Below, one piece after another: positions 1 to 12,297 of a DNA stretch of 64,000 nucleotides. Within the stretch, counting starts at the first letter, position 1; every line of letters starts with the position of its first letter. A program made the translations under genes and the position numbers. Source of the DNA: Apostichopus japonicus (lineage: Eukaryota > Echinodermata > Holothuroidea > Aspidochirotida > Stichopodidae). The notes under the pieces were generated by a model. The model was not told the DNA's origin and did not search any database. It saw only the letters and a list, made by a program, of their open reading frames with translations. Where the stretch lies: positions 3,298,001-3,362,000 of the forward strand of contig NC_092581.1 of the NCBI RefSeq assembly GCF_037975245.1. The letters run 5' to 3'.

Positions 1-213
1 GTCCCAGAGACAATCCCTCCAGTCGGCAGCAGTTATATACAGCGCCCAAATGACAAGTTACCTCACAGGCACCCATTTAACCCCTGGGTGGAGAGAGGCA
101 AGTGAGATAAAGCATCTTGCCCAAGGACACAACGCAATGAACTAGGCAGGAATCGAAACAGTAATCCTTGGATCACGAGTCCGACGCCTTAGCCAATTGG
201 CCACCACGCTCTC
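1..213 (-). mobile_element. tRNA-derived SINE (minus strand, truncated by window edge)
   Basis: Read on the minus strand from 213 downwards, the sequence begins like a tRNA. An A-box-like stretch (TGGCCAATTGG) is followed by TAAGGCGTCGGACTCG and, about 30 bases on, a B-box-like GTTTCGATTCC. A body follows containing TGTCCTTGGGCAAG, a phrase common in tRNA-headed SINEs of fishes and marine invertebrates. Internal A and B boxes are the RNA polymerase III promoter of such elements. The 3' tail lies outside the window, so tail and target duplication cannot be checked. The SINE class is well supported; the family name is not known to me. Confidence 0.6.
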
Positions 214-3200
214 ATTATTATACTATGTATACTGTCAAATCAGGTCTCGGGACAGGACGATTTAATATAATTTTATTATCATAATGATAATAATAATAAG
301 GAAAGCTCCTTTCAATATTATAACAATGTTATCTCTCCTCTACAAATGGAAAATCCTCTGTCTATATTTTTTCTTTCATTCTTTTTTATTTATTCCCGCA
401 TAAACAGGATCCTTTCCAATACTGACATAGAGAAGTATAACACTCACTGTACTTCAACAGTATAGGAATACCAAAAAAAAACATCTAACATTGAAATTAT
501 GTTAGTACAAGTTCTATTTATGTTATCCTATGTAAACAGGATATGTCTGAGCCTTGCTCTCTATATTCAACATACTTTGCGGGTCCATGACCCCAATCCA
601 TTCAGTTTGTAAACAGAAGCAGACATCAAAGAGGAGTTACTGAATAAAGACAAGCCAAGACATTTGTGATGTCATTCCTGACAACCTCCTTCTCAGACCT
701 TAAAGGTACATCATACATATATATTTTGGCTGAAACCACCAGGCAGTGGAAGGTCTTAATTTTACACACAACTAACCCATATGGAAATAGACACAAGTAA
801 CACATAGTAGGATTGTTCCATTATTTCTAAGGGGTATGTAGTATAACAGCGATGGTTTCTTGAGTATTGTGGCGGCTGCCACTGGCAACCGTAGCCTACT
901 TTAGTGTCGAGCTAAAATCAAATAATTATTCATATCCAATTTATGATATACATGGAAAATGGATTCCTACCCACATGGTATGTACAAAATATCGAACTCC
1001 CTTTGTATATATCAACTCATTTGCATATATTAACTCATTTGTATATATCAATTGTTTGATTCCTATGGAATGTATTTGTATTGTATATTCAAATGTTATA
1101 TGTTCACTTTGTTAATGTTATGGTCAAGTGGAAATAAATAGTTTTCAATTTCAATTACTCAATTTAATTCAGTCTAGAGACTTGTTTTCATTTGTAGCCA
1201 TATACTACAAAAGCATATATGGACCAATCAGGGCAAAGCATTACAAATATATGCTAATTAAACATGTGAATTTAAGATCCCACTTGGACATGGGATGAAT
1301 GAATGAACGAATTGCGGGGTATGGACATTAGTTGGAACAAATTGATGGTTAAATTTTCAGACTTCTGTTAATAATGCTGACAAAAAGAAAGTCTTAAAGT
1401 CTGGTAGTTGGTCATAAAATGACGTCACAAAAAGGGATTATTAATGTAGGTTTTACACTGTACATTACACTGTACACTGTAACATTATATATATAATGTC
1501 GTCAGGTGTAACGACGGGTAACTTCGGCCGTTCTTTGACATTTAAGAATCATCACGGTACTGAACAGATTATTGACAGATTCAACCCAAGATATGTAGCT
1601 TTAAAGAAGCAGATATACCATGGATGAAAGGAGGCCTACATCGACTTAGGTCTGTCCTCCATGGAATGAAGCAGCGCTTAGGTGAAATATTATTATAAGA
1701 AAAAAGGAAGAAGCAGTCTGTGATTTCCTATTAATCACTCAAACTTCTAAAGTCTCGGTGATGAAGACAGCGAATTATTTGAGTATGTCAAAAGTTTGCT
1801 GTAATTCTTCTTCACACCTGACAGAGAACTGTCTGTGGTCTGTCTGTACCTCTGTCTGTCTGTCTGTCTTCAACTTCCATTTAAGTGGGAGAATTACTTA
1901 TCAATCTTACAGGCAATAATATTCGGTGAAAACAGTGTAAAATGAAATCGAAATAATATTTTTCTTTTTTGACCTTTCAATGACTCTTTTCAAATCCAAC
2001 TCATCCTTGCTATTTTTACAAGAGAGATTTTCATGTCAACCAAATTGGTTACAGTTTTGCTACTGACTACATACACAACATGGATTAGATAGGAACATTA
2101 ACTTCTTTAGCAGTACTTTTACTTGACAGATAAGATGAGCAATCAGGGGTGGGGAGGAGGTGGGTCATACACAATTAGGGGTAGGGAGGAGGGAGGGGGG
2201 TTTGAATAAGATGATCCTTTCCAGAGCCATTGAGAATGTTGAGGTTAGGACAAGAGATATACGGCACTCGGACAAACTACATTATATACACATTTTGGAA
2301 AATGTACAAAAAAACTGATTACATCATCAACGAATCTAGCTCCCGTTTTCACATGTGTGGCTGCAGTCCAATCCAACGAACAGAATAATATGAACATAAA
2401 TCCATTTAGCACTTGATCCAAAGTTATCGTTAAAAAAAAAAAATCCCTGCGCAATTTACAGAAAACACACAAACTCACGATGCATCTTTCGCTAATTGCA
2501 TAAATCTTGCCGTAGTACGGGTCCCTCTTTACTCCCGCAACGGGGAAATTTACGGCTGAGCCAAACAACTTTTCGATTCGTATCTTCGAGTCATCTTGTG
2601 AATGGAATGAACGAGAGAAGGAGTACGTTACGCGTCTCTCGCTATAAAATATTACTTGTTATGAATTTGCTGTCCAGGTATTTTGACAAATGGCGTACAT
2701 GTTTTCGACCGGTAATTCATATCGTCTCGTAAAAAGACATCGTGCCTAGACTTTTCCAAGCCGTTCTCTAGCTTCCTCTCACGTTTTTTATGAATCAATA
2801 TTCATCTTGCAGCATATAGTCATACGGTTGCTCCATAAAATAAAACCACAGCTGAATTAGCTTATTAATTTTTTTTTTGGCGGGGGGGGGGGGGTCCAGA
2901 ATGATGAAACATGATTCTTGATTGGGAACATTTTTTTTTTTTTCGTTAGCTAAGATACATATCCATTCTACCCAAATATTAAGTAACCTCACATTGACCA
3001 ATGTATATATGACGAGAGTAATTGTTTCATTCGTTATGAGCATGATAACCATTCACTATAAACAATCATTTCTAAACAGATGTCAAAATGATCAACTGAA
3101 ATGTGAAAGGAAACTTTAAAACTCATTTCCAAATTACGGTGATATATATTCCCAATGTTTTTCCTTTTTGTAACAAAGAACATTAAATGTTAGAAGTGAA

Positions 3201-4393
3201 CTTTTGAACAATCTGACAGTTCAAAAACTTGGCCAGGAACAGAGCAAAGGAATTTGTGGCAATTTCCCAGTTATTTTTCTATTATTCATTCATATGACAC
3301 AAAAAAGCAGATATTTACGATTAGCAAATGAGACCGATAAACCTGCACTGAATTTTCAAACCAACCCCAATCTACCCATTAGAATTCATGAGTCTAAGCA
3401 AGCTTTCTTCATTATCACAACCATAATTATTTTAAACCCATTTTAATAAATATTAATAGAATAATTACAGTGAATTATAATCCATATTAGGAAGTCTCTT
3501 GTTGAACTTTTATTAATTCTTAAGAGATCCCACAAATTATTTTTTGGAAGGAAATGGGGAGGTGGGGGGGATGGGGGTTTGTGTTGGTTGACAACTTTTT
3601 CATATCTTCTCGTTTTTCTCTCGTGCAGGTACCACAGAAATCTTTCGTTAGCAAAACGTGACAACTCAAGGTCCATCTAAAATGTTAACAAGACGCTATT
3701 AGTAACATATGTTTTGTTTTTTTCTGCTTTGTTTCTCCTCCTCCTCCTTCTCCTTCTCATCGAATCGAAAAGATACAAAATAAAGTTTGTCAGACATGTA
3801 ATGCATCTGATGCACCGAAACCTCCTGCAGGCATTCCCCTGTTTTCAGTCAATATTCCTTGATGCGTGCTACCAGCCTATCCTTCACTCGTTTGTGAGTC
3901 TCCCTGCCACCTGTCGTAATTGCTATGATTACCTGAGAAACTCGCCCCGGAGATGATTTTCGTCGAGTAAAAATCCTTTCAGATTAGTTGCCCCGCAGGG
4001 CTGGATGAATGGGGAAAAAAATATGTAGAAATTGAAGCGTCCTCTAAAACCATCTGTACCATTTTTCATTTCTTTCTTTCTTATGTTTTTTTCCTCTTTT
4101 CTTCTTCGTTATAATTTGTTTTGTTTTTCTTCAAATTATCAAATGAGTGATTCTCTAAGTTATTTAATAAATCAATTGAGATTTTGCTGTAAACAACAAC
4201 ACACACAGCTGCTGCTATAGAGTATGCCAGCTGAAATTTCCTTCAGAGAAATAACTTTCCAAGGTATTAAGAAAATTTTGACCGAACAGTTAATTTTAAA
4301 GTGTTTAACATGTTTGAGACGAAGATAATGTTGCAAAGCAGAATAGCTTTAGTACTTATGATGACATGAAATGAAAATAAATTAAAAGAATTG
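214..4393. other. Gene-free AT-rich DNA with simple repeats
   Basis: No exon with supporting splice sites was found. The stretch has a short TCTG tetranucleotide run near 1850-1871, a poly-T/poly-G tract at about 2870-2894 and other homopolymer runs. The segment at about 2440-2780 is richer in CpG and higher in complexity than its surroundings and could be regulatory, but nothing identifies it. Short open frames here have no motif or splice support. Confidence 0.5.
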
Positions 4394-4622
4394 TGTAAAG
4401 GGTTTGTATAGGGTAGATAAAGGGCTTGTAAAGAGTATGTAAAGGGTATATAAAGGGTAGGTAAAGGGCTTGTAAAGGGTAGATTTATGGTTGGTGAAAG
4501 GTAAATAAAGGCTAAATATTGAAGGCCTAGTAAAGTTTCAGTAAAGGGCTGGTGATGGGTTGGTAAAGGGTACATAATGGGTAATTGGTACAGGGTTGGT
4601 AAAAGGGTTGATTAAGGGTTGG
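4394..4622. repeat. Degenerate minisatellite, about 10-12 bp unit (TAAAGGGT-like)
   Basis: About twenty imperfect units built on GTAAAGGGT or TAAAGGGCTT follow one another. Units drift in length and sequence, as expected of an old slippage array. It resembles no telomere repeat exactly. Confidence 0.8.
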
Positions 4623-7008
4623 AATGGAGCATAGTTCACTGTGCAAATTGAACGGGGATGTCTAGTTGAGTCTTTCTCTTTAACCCCACATGTCTGGTCA
4701 CAAACAGTCTTTGAATATTGGAAGATATGGATAGATAATTCTTTAAGAAATCATTTTCCATTGCAACGAAGCTAAGTAAACGAAGACAGTCTGAGACGTG
4801 AAACGGCAAGTTGAATTGAGGTCTCTATGACAAAGCAATAGGAAGCTGAAGATGTTTCTCTCTTGTCAGCGCATAAGTTGTTGCACACTGGGAAAGAGCG
4901 AAACGAATTGATATGCATTTTAAGTCGGACGGTCAGTTTTGACCAATAGGAACTGTCATTAACTCACACATTCCACCCTAAACTTTACACTAACAAATGT
5001 GCAAATTTCCACATCAAAGAAAGGAAAGAAAACAAAATAGCTCTCACTAACATCCCCAACCACCCCCCTTCCCTCTCCACCTTCCCACCGCACCCATTCA
5101 ATCTCACGGCTAGCCCACTATCAATCATCGAGATATTAGCTCCTCATTACATGAGCTCTAAACTTAAAATTACAGACAAGAAACTTCAAAAGGGAGAAAA
5201 AAAACTTGAGCCACTTGAAAATTCCCATTTAACGGGAAGGTTATAACATCCTTTGCTTTCAACAATACGGTGTTTTTACGCAGAGCGAAACAGCTCAGCC
5301 TGCCGACATTGATTAATCATTGGCAATGTTCCCCAGATCCTTATCAAAGCTGCTGAGTTCTATAATGAAACATCCGAAAAATCATGTCATACGAGAGCTA
5401 TTTGAGCAAGCCCGAACTGAACAATGTCGTAAACAGAGAGACCCATTCCTCGATCTTCTCTCGTCACCCGATAGGCTTCGTTTACCGGTTTACCTTTTAA
5501 TCCGAGCCGCGTATTATATTTCCCTCGGCGGGTATTATAACCACGGGACCATTCCGAGAGCTTTTAAACAATGTCTTATCCTGCCAATTAAATCACCCAC
5601 TTTACTCGTTTTCGGGCTCGGAACTGATGGCTGCATGAGGATTCCAGAATTCGTTAACGACTCTTAGACGAGCATTTCGTCAAAGTTCAACACCCTGAAA
5701 CGGCGGAGAGGCATCCGTGTATTGGCTAAACATGTTCTATGTTCCCCTCCAGCTCTCAAACATGGAGAGCATTAGAAAATTGACAAATTTCACGCCAATC
5801 TTGGCAGCACTTTCGCGGGTATTGTCGGAGAAAACATGATTATTTGCATCCTTCCTCTTTTCTCTTTTTTCCGCCCTTCTTTTTTCTAATATCAAATCTT
5901 TTAGCCTCGTCCATCCGAAGAAAACATTCACGACACGAAAACCAGTCAGATCTGTTAATCTACTTTCAAGGGAGCCTAGGGTAAATACCTTTTATTGTTG
6001 CGAGTCCCCCGTTCCATTCTCGACCGAGGTCCTCTGTACTTGCTACAAAATTTGGAACGACGATACAGTAGATTAATCAGAAAAAGTGCAACAACCCATC
6101 TGATATATATATGCCAAATAAACAGCTTCCCTAAATGTTTTTAAAGCAATTACTTTCAAAGTACTTAACAATTGTTGAGCTATAATCGCAGATGCGTCAA
6201 AGTGCAACATCGGTGAATAAAATTTCAGACTTGGATGTGTTTTTTTTTTGTAGCAATTTCAGAAACTAGTTTTTATAAGATTTGAGAGACAGAGATAATT
6301 ACCATAATGATACTAAGCCACTAATGAGGGAACTATTTTGCATGAAAACCGCAGATAATTTGCCAAAACGTTGGTAAAAGATTTGTTTCACACAAATTTT
6401 CATCGACAAAGTTCAAAACAAAATTAAGTAGCTGTAAAGTGACGAGCAAAATTTCAAAACTTGGATGCAACATTATCATTGCAGGATTTCAAGAGTTTTT
6501 CAGAGCCTGCTTTTTGCACATGTTGTATACCAATAGGGTAGTTATATGACTATGGTTAACCAAGTCCAGTAATTTTACCAAAACTAATGAATTTTACTAA
6601 ATTTATTAAGAAGATAAAATTGATATAAAGTAAATGATATCCTCGCCCTACTGCTTGACACACGAACGTTAATTAACACTTAATAACTGAATAGCTGCAA
6701 ATACCAATCAGTGGGCTTTCATTTGCTTTCATTGTCTCAGAAATGTTTCAAATGTCAGAGTTTGGTCGAACACATCACGCTAGCAACTATAAGTGGGAGA
6801 GTCTAACCGAGCCTCTATGACATATTGCATTAATGACACTTGAAAACATTTCATGTTCAAACTTGTTCAAAAACATTTTAGTCTAGAACAAAACATGATA
6901 TTAAAGGAGGAACTTTAGGCAGGATTTTAAGTTATGTTAAAATCTCTGGAATGCTCCTTTAAGGCTAAATTGATGATGGTGTTGGCTTCTCAGTCCAGAC
7001 TTTAAATG
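4623..7008. other. Gene-free stretch; high-complexity island at 5230-5950
   Basis: No supported gene. The segment at about 5230-5950 is less AT-rich and far less repetitive than its surroundings, and includes a 115-codon open frame (5320-5667, first ATG at 5326) with no recognisable domain and no clear splice sites. It could be a conserved regulatory element. A 62-bp hairpin sits at 6901-6962. Confidence 0.4.
6901..6962. repeat. Short TTAA-ended hairpin
   Basis: TTAAAGGAG at 6901-6909 pairs with CTCCTTTAA at 6954-6962. Inside it GATTTTAA (6923-6930) pairs with TTAAAATC (6937-6944) around a 6-nt loop. The nested perfect stems and TTAA ends suggest a minimal palindromic MITE or a remnant of one; a small structured RNA is the alternative. 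Confidence 0.5.
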
Positions 7009-7260
7009 TTAAAGGTATGCTGTATTCGCGCCCAAATATGCTAGATATTCAAATATGGTCACCTTTGGTCAAAATTCTTAAACTGCTTTTATAACAACCT
7101 TCAAGGAAATTTTCCTCACTGTGACATTAAGTCATCTTGTGTGTTCCTTCAAAATGTCAGAGAACAATTTCGAGAGTAAAGACCTCCAGGAAAGTACTTT
7201 TTCAAAACTTCTAGCAATTATAGCATGCTTTAATTTGGGGCCCATACTGACTACCTTTAA
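7009..7260. mobile_element. Candidate MITE with TTAA ends (piggyBac-like target)
   Basis: The left end begins TTAAAGGTA and the right end finishes TACCTTTAA. Past these 9 bases, the left end and the reverse complement of the right end continue to resemble each other over about 30 bases, including a shared CCCAAAT, with small gaps. At 252 bp with TTAA at both borders it has the form of a non-autonomous element using TTAA targets, as piggyBac elements do. The terminal repeats are diverged, so it would be old. Confidence 0.45.
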
Positions 7261-10194
7261 ACCATGGTTTCATAAATTCTAATAACTCAACCAAAAATAT
7301 CTTCTCTTATACTTCATGTAAAATGAACAGAGCACTTAACCATTGGACAATTTATATTCAACACCATTTGGTCCTTGAAACATTTATTGTATAAACACAT
7401 TGTAAAACATTTCATTTGAGACCATACAAGCATAAGTTTTCCTTAATTGAGTTTTTGTCTTGCATCTGCAGAAACTGACCTGTTGGTGATCTGTGTGTTA
7501 GACTGTAAAGTCTACGTCACTTTAAAAGAGTGGTTTCTCAAAAAGTAAAAGTGTTTTAGAAAAAAATATTCCTTGACTGATAGTATAGTGGTTATGAAGG
7601 GGCTGCAATATCTCAAAGATAAGTTTGTGGCTGTTGTACAAGTTTTAGAAATACAGCCTAGGTGACCCTACTGTATAATAATTATGAGTAATTTTGAAAA
7701 ACTCAACTTCAATTTTGTTCACCCATTATTAATCTTGTGGGTAAGCACACATCCCCTTTTGGAAAACGTTAGAATGTATGGACAATAAGTTTATTAAAAT
7801 CACCCCTTTTTTTGCTTCGTTTGCCAATTTCCCATTTTTTTTTTTATCTTTTATAATTTCAACATTACCTACATAATCATGTTATTAAAAGCTAAAGTTG
7901 ATGGAAAAAGAAAAACTCTGAGATGATTCATTTAAAAGTAAACATTAATTTTAGTGATAAAATCAAAAGTGGCATTTAATTCTGAAAAATTTATCATCCA
8001 GAAACTTTTAGTTTATATTAATATACTGTAGCATAACAAAAACAATACGGAAGCAAATGGGAAAATTTTCAACATTTTGGGCTATTTTCATAATTTATTT
8101 GGTATCGATATATATAATCAAGGTTTATCAAAACTGGCAAAGAGAGCTTATACTTTCTTTAACTATTCAAAATGTAAGCTGATTTTTACTGGTACTTCTG
8201 CGTTCTCTACTACACCTTCAGAGATAACGAGGCATAAATTAACGTAGCCCTAGACGAATCCTCGAGGTACGAAGAAAATTTAGCTCGGTCTTAAAGAAAA
8301 AAAACGGAGTGAAACAAATTGTATCTGATGACTGGAAATGGTTTTGATAAATAACCCATATTGACTAGGTATCCATCGGATCACGATTCTTAGAATGGTT
8401 TGTCTGTAAATATATATCTTATTGACTTTTCAGACAAGAGTCTTCACAATCAGGACATTGCCTCCCATGAACAAACATAAAATGTCCAGGGATAATCATT
8501 AAAGACTAAAGAAGATGTATCATTCAGCAATCAATGACGCCGAAAATAAAATGTTCAACTGGAAACGTTAATCTAGAGGAGGAGTATGAAAAAATCATCT
8601 TTAAAGGGACACTCAGGGGTTCTACTTGGTTGTAAGAAATTAAAGGGACAAAAAATAGAAGAAAACACACAAAAAAAACTCAGACCTATTTGGTCTGCTT
8701 TTATGCGTGTGCTACAGTTTTTGAAAAGACTAGTATATATGAGGAGGGGTGTAAATTTACGAAACAGGAATTTCATGATTTAAAATTTAGTCAAAGAAGC
8801 AAGCTAGGAGGGATACACAAGATCAAGACAGGATTATAGGATACCCACAGGTTTTCTCAACATCTCAATTTAAGTAAAAGGGCCCAAAACAAATATGTAA
8901 TCCCTCATTTTTTAGCTTTCAATTGTATCCAATCATTTACGCACATTGTTGTTGTTTCGAAATTTTGACATGCACTTTATCACATCACAAATATTTTCAA
9001 TGTTGAACACAAAAGATTATAAAAAGCTCTCATAACACAACAGCTTATCATTTCAGATTTAGTCATTTTACAAGAAAAATTAACTCTGTTTGAACTCATC
9101 TTCCGATTACAAAATGCTTGAGTCATTTTCCATTTCACCTGATTAAAGATAGAAGATTTCTTGGTAAAGAAAACACAAAAAAAAAAATTCAAACAGACAA
9201 TTTCATTTTACATCTACATTTAGCCCTCTTCAAGTTGTATTTTTGCACCTTGATGTCTCAAGGAAAACTGATCCTCACAAACGTTGTTTTTTCCTTCTTT
9301 CTTACTCCTCCCTACTCCTCCTCTCACTAAACAATTTTGAACATGACATCGTGGTTGTTTACGCCTAACGCACTCCCGAGCAACCTCTCTCATTCGACGA
9401 AGACGACGTACTTGATTCGCTCTCTAACCAGAATGGATGGATAAGAACGCCCCTGAGTCAAGACGACTTCTCTGAGTAGCGTTATCGTTTACTGAGCTTT
9501 CTCCTTAAGTACGTATTTACTGAGGCCGACAGGAATCAGCTAAAATAGCTCCCTATCATATGTCCAAAAAAATCTTTAACAAAATATTTGGATGAAAACA
9601 AAAATAGATCGTAAAATAGAAGATGACAATACCAGCCTGGATGTATATACCAAGAAACATAGTTTAACAGTTTATAACACTGAAATGATTGAATGCAGAA
9701 TTAATTCACTGTAAACAAAGGTTTTTTTAGTCAATTTTAACAACTGGAAGTTGATCACGTCAAATCACTGAATGACTACTTTGTTTATCAAACAAAACAA
9801 AAAAAATCTAAACAAAATTTTAACCAAAAATATTTATATGCGTTCTTCTGAAGGATAGTGCTTCTTTTCCCTGTCATAAACTTTCTGTGAAATTGGGGAA
9901 AAAAATAGGCTGATTTATTTTCCGCGGATTCCAGGTCAAACAGTTGAAAAAGAGCAAAACGGTTAGTAAACAAGACTGTAGTAATAGGAAAGCAATGATC
10001 GACGATGTAATAATATATAATATATATAACATATAATATATACTTTCTATAAAAAAAAAAGTGAAAATGTTTTCATTCAAGTATCTGCCGAGAAGAAAGC
10101 TGTGACAAGTAACTGTTGTGATGTAAGTGTAGAATTGCAAGACGGGATTGTCACCATGGAAATGTTCGTGCAACATATCGCTTTTACATTTACT

Positions 10195-10208
10195 GTTGCC
10201 ATGGTTAC
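10195..10208. promoter_or_regulatory. RFX X-box-like site
   Basis: GTTGCCATGGTTAC fits the two-half-site form of the RFX X-box (GTTRCC, 2-nt spacer, then a near GGYAAC half). RFX factors commonly control ciliary genes in animals. Presence of the motif does not prove binding. Confidence 0.4.
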
Positions 10209-10630
10209 AGACAAACAGTTTTGGTGCAGAGAGAATTTCGCCATTGTTATAAAATATGCCAGAGTAACCTAAGGTGGTTCATCTTAACTTTTATTGCAGA
10301 TTTCTGTGAATATGGAGAGCTTTCCATTCTAGTTTTGGATACTGTTTGCAAAAGTAGTCTTTAAGGAGTTTCATATCCCAGCTACAAAATATAAAATAAA
10401 GTAAAAATCCTCTGTGTATACTCATACTAATAAGAAAGATATGTTATTGACTGTCGAAAGCCCTACAAATGCAAAGTTAAGGGCCGGGACCCCATTTTTC
10501 AGGGTCGTTTACAAAAAATTGGGAGGGCTGTCATTAAATTAGAAAGGATTTAGAAGGGGTAAAAACTTGAACAAAAAGTGCTCCAAAATTTGCAAAATGT
10601 AACCCTTAATATTAAAGATTTCTCTACAGG

Positions 10631-10698
10631 AGAGGGGAAGGGAGGGGGAGGGAGGGGGAGGGAGGGGGAGGGAGGGGGAGGGAGGGGGAGGGAGGGGG
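10631..10698. repeat. GGGAGGGA-type purine microsatellite
   Basis: Tandem GGGAGGGGGA units form an unbroken G/A tract. Open frames across it encode only Pro/Ser repeats and are not genes. Such tracts can form G-quadruplexes or triplexes. Confidence 0.9.
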
Positions 10699-12064
10699 AT
10701 GCCTCCTTCTTGTAGATTCATCCCCCAAGCCACAACATCCACCACTGGAAGGTCGTTTATGACGGTGGAAATTACTGTCATCAGGCACAGAAGTTTGAAT
10801 ACCAGGGGATCTAAAGCAAACTTCACACATTTGGAAGGACTTGTTTTGAAGTTTCAGACTTTTTTTCGTAACAACAATCTTAGATATGTGTATCACCAGA
10901 AAATGTTTTGCAATTTCCTGCAATTCAACAACAACGGACTTAGCAAGAACTTAACAACAGGTGTTTCTCTTCTTTTTCTTTTCCTTTCCTTCCAAAACAC
11001 TGAGGTACAGTTAAAAATGATCCAGTCAAATTTAATACCACTTTTACTGATTACAAAGAGCAACTCAATTTAGGCCAGTTTAGGGGCAACTTAAAACCAT
11101 CACAACTACAAAATATCTGGGCAGAAAAAGGGGTTGAAATAAAGTTGTTAAATCAATGCATGGGCAACCTAACTCGTTACAACAAAGACTATTAAAGATA
11201 CCACAGTTAATACTCAAAAGAAACTCAGAAAAGCTTGAACACCAATAATGTTGAGCACTATAATACATATGTACTACCTCACATCTGTTAATAAGTTTAA
11301 GATTTACATCTGAATTTACCCCACCGACGATGCATTTCGATGATCATGAACCAAGCCATTTCCTTGATTAAAACATTTTCTACCAACAGTGGTCACTTTT
11401 GAAGGTATAAAGTAATGTTCTCCTTCTGAGAGTGTTTAGCTCTCTAAGGACCAACAGAGATTAATTGCAACTTGTTTGAACACGAGTTGCAAACCCAACA
11501 CGTAACCCGTGAAAATTATCTCTTCGTTTCACTCGACCTAAGTGCTCGTCAGGCGAACGATACCGTGAAAACCATTTAGTGTATCTGACGGCTATCCATA
11601 CTGCTTCTCAGACTTCTAAGAGTGACTAAAATCTTTAAATTTAGAGGTCAATGATGCAGATAGATGTCCTTCTAGAAAGCTTCAAATTTTTTTATTAAAA
11701 AGAAGCTATAACAAATTCTTTCTTTTCTTCATTTTTTCTTTCCGTCGGAATCTGTTCCTCCATTTATGGGACATTAGTTTTGAGTAAATATGCTTAAAAA
11801 TTAAAAATGAATTACTTACGCAGCTCACTCAATTTGACACAAAGCTGATGTGATGTGATGTGTGTATATGTATGAATATGTGTGTGCATGCGTGTGGGTG
11901 TGTGTAAAATGGATATATCTAGGGATGGATATCTATAGATGAAGATATAAATATGAATCCTATAAAAACATATAACATAAAGTCTACTTCAATTAGCACA
12001 CTGATTTGTGTTTATAACCGAGGTATTTGTAACTAGCAGATGACACTATGTGAAATATAAAACT

Positions 12065-12297
12065 ACATAATCATACTCATATGAACACCTCATCACATAA
12101 CCATATGCATAATCATTCTCATATGACCATGTAATCATACTAACCACATAATCATACTAACCACATAATCATACTCATATGAACACATCATTGATCACAT
12201 ACCCACATAACCATAGCCTGATATGATCACATCAGTAATAACAACCTATAATCATACTGATATGACTACAATATCATCTCACCACATTATCATGCAG
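12065..12297. repeat. Degenerate tandem repeat (CATAATCATACT-like)
   Basis: Units such as ACATAATCATACT and CATATGAACAC recur with variable spacing throughout. CATATG recurs several times. It is an old minisatellite with no coding potential. Confidence 0.7.

Larger units (their letters stand above)
7261..12064. other. Gene-free AT-rich DNA with a few higher-GC islands
   Basis: No exon is supported. Direct copies of TTAAAGGGACA at about 8601 and 8640 look like a MITE end without its partner. Higher-complexity islands lie at about 9355-9540 and 11480-11610. An RFX-type site is at 10195-10208 and a G-rich repeat at 10631-10698, both listed separately. Confidence 0.45.

Noticed and set aside
1-213. 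Functional tRNA gene on the minus strand
   Set aside because: A and B boxes are present but the arms do not pair as a tRNA and a SINE body follows.
4394-4622. Interstitial telomere repeat
   Set aside because: Units are TAAAGGGT-like and irregular, not TTAGGG.
5320-5667. 115-codon open frame as a gene
   Set aside because: No domain, no splice sites, and a start at TTG or a weak ATG; kept only as part of a possible regulatory island.
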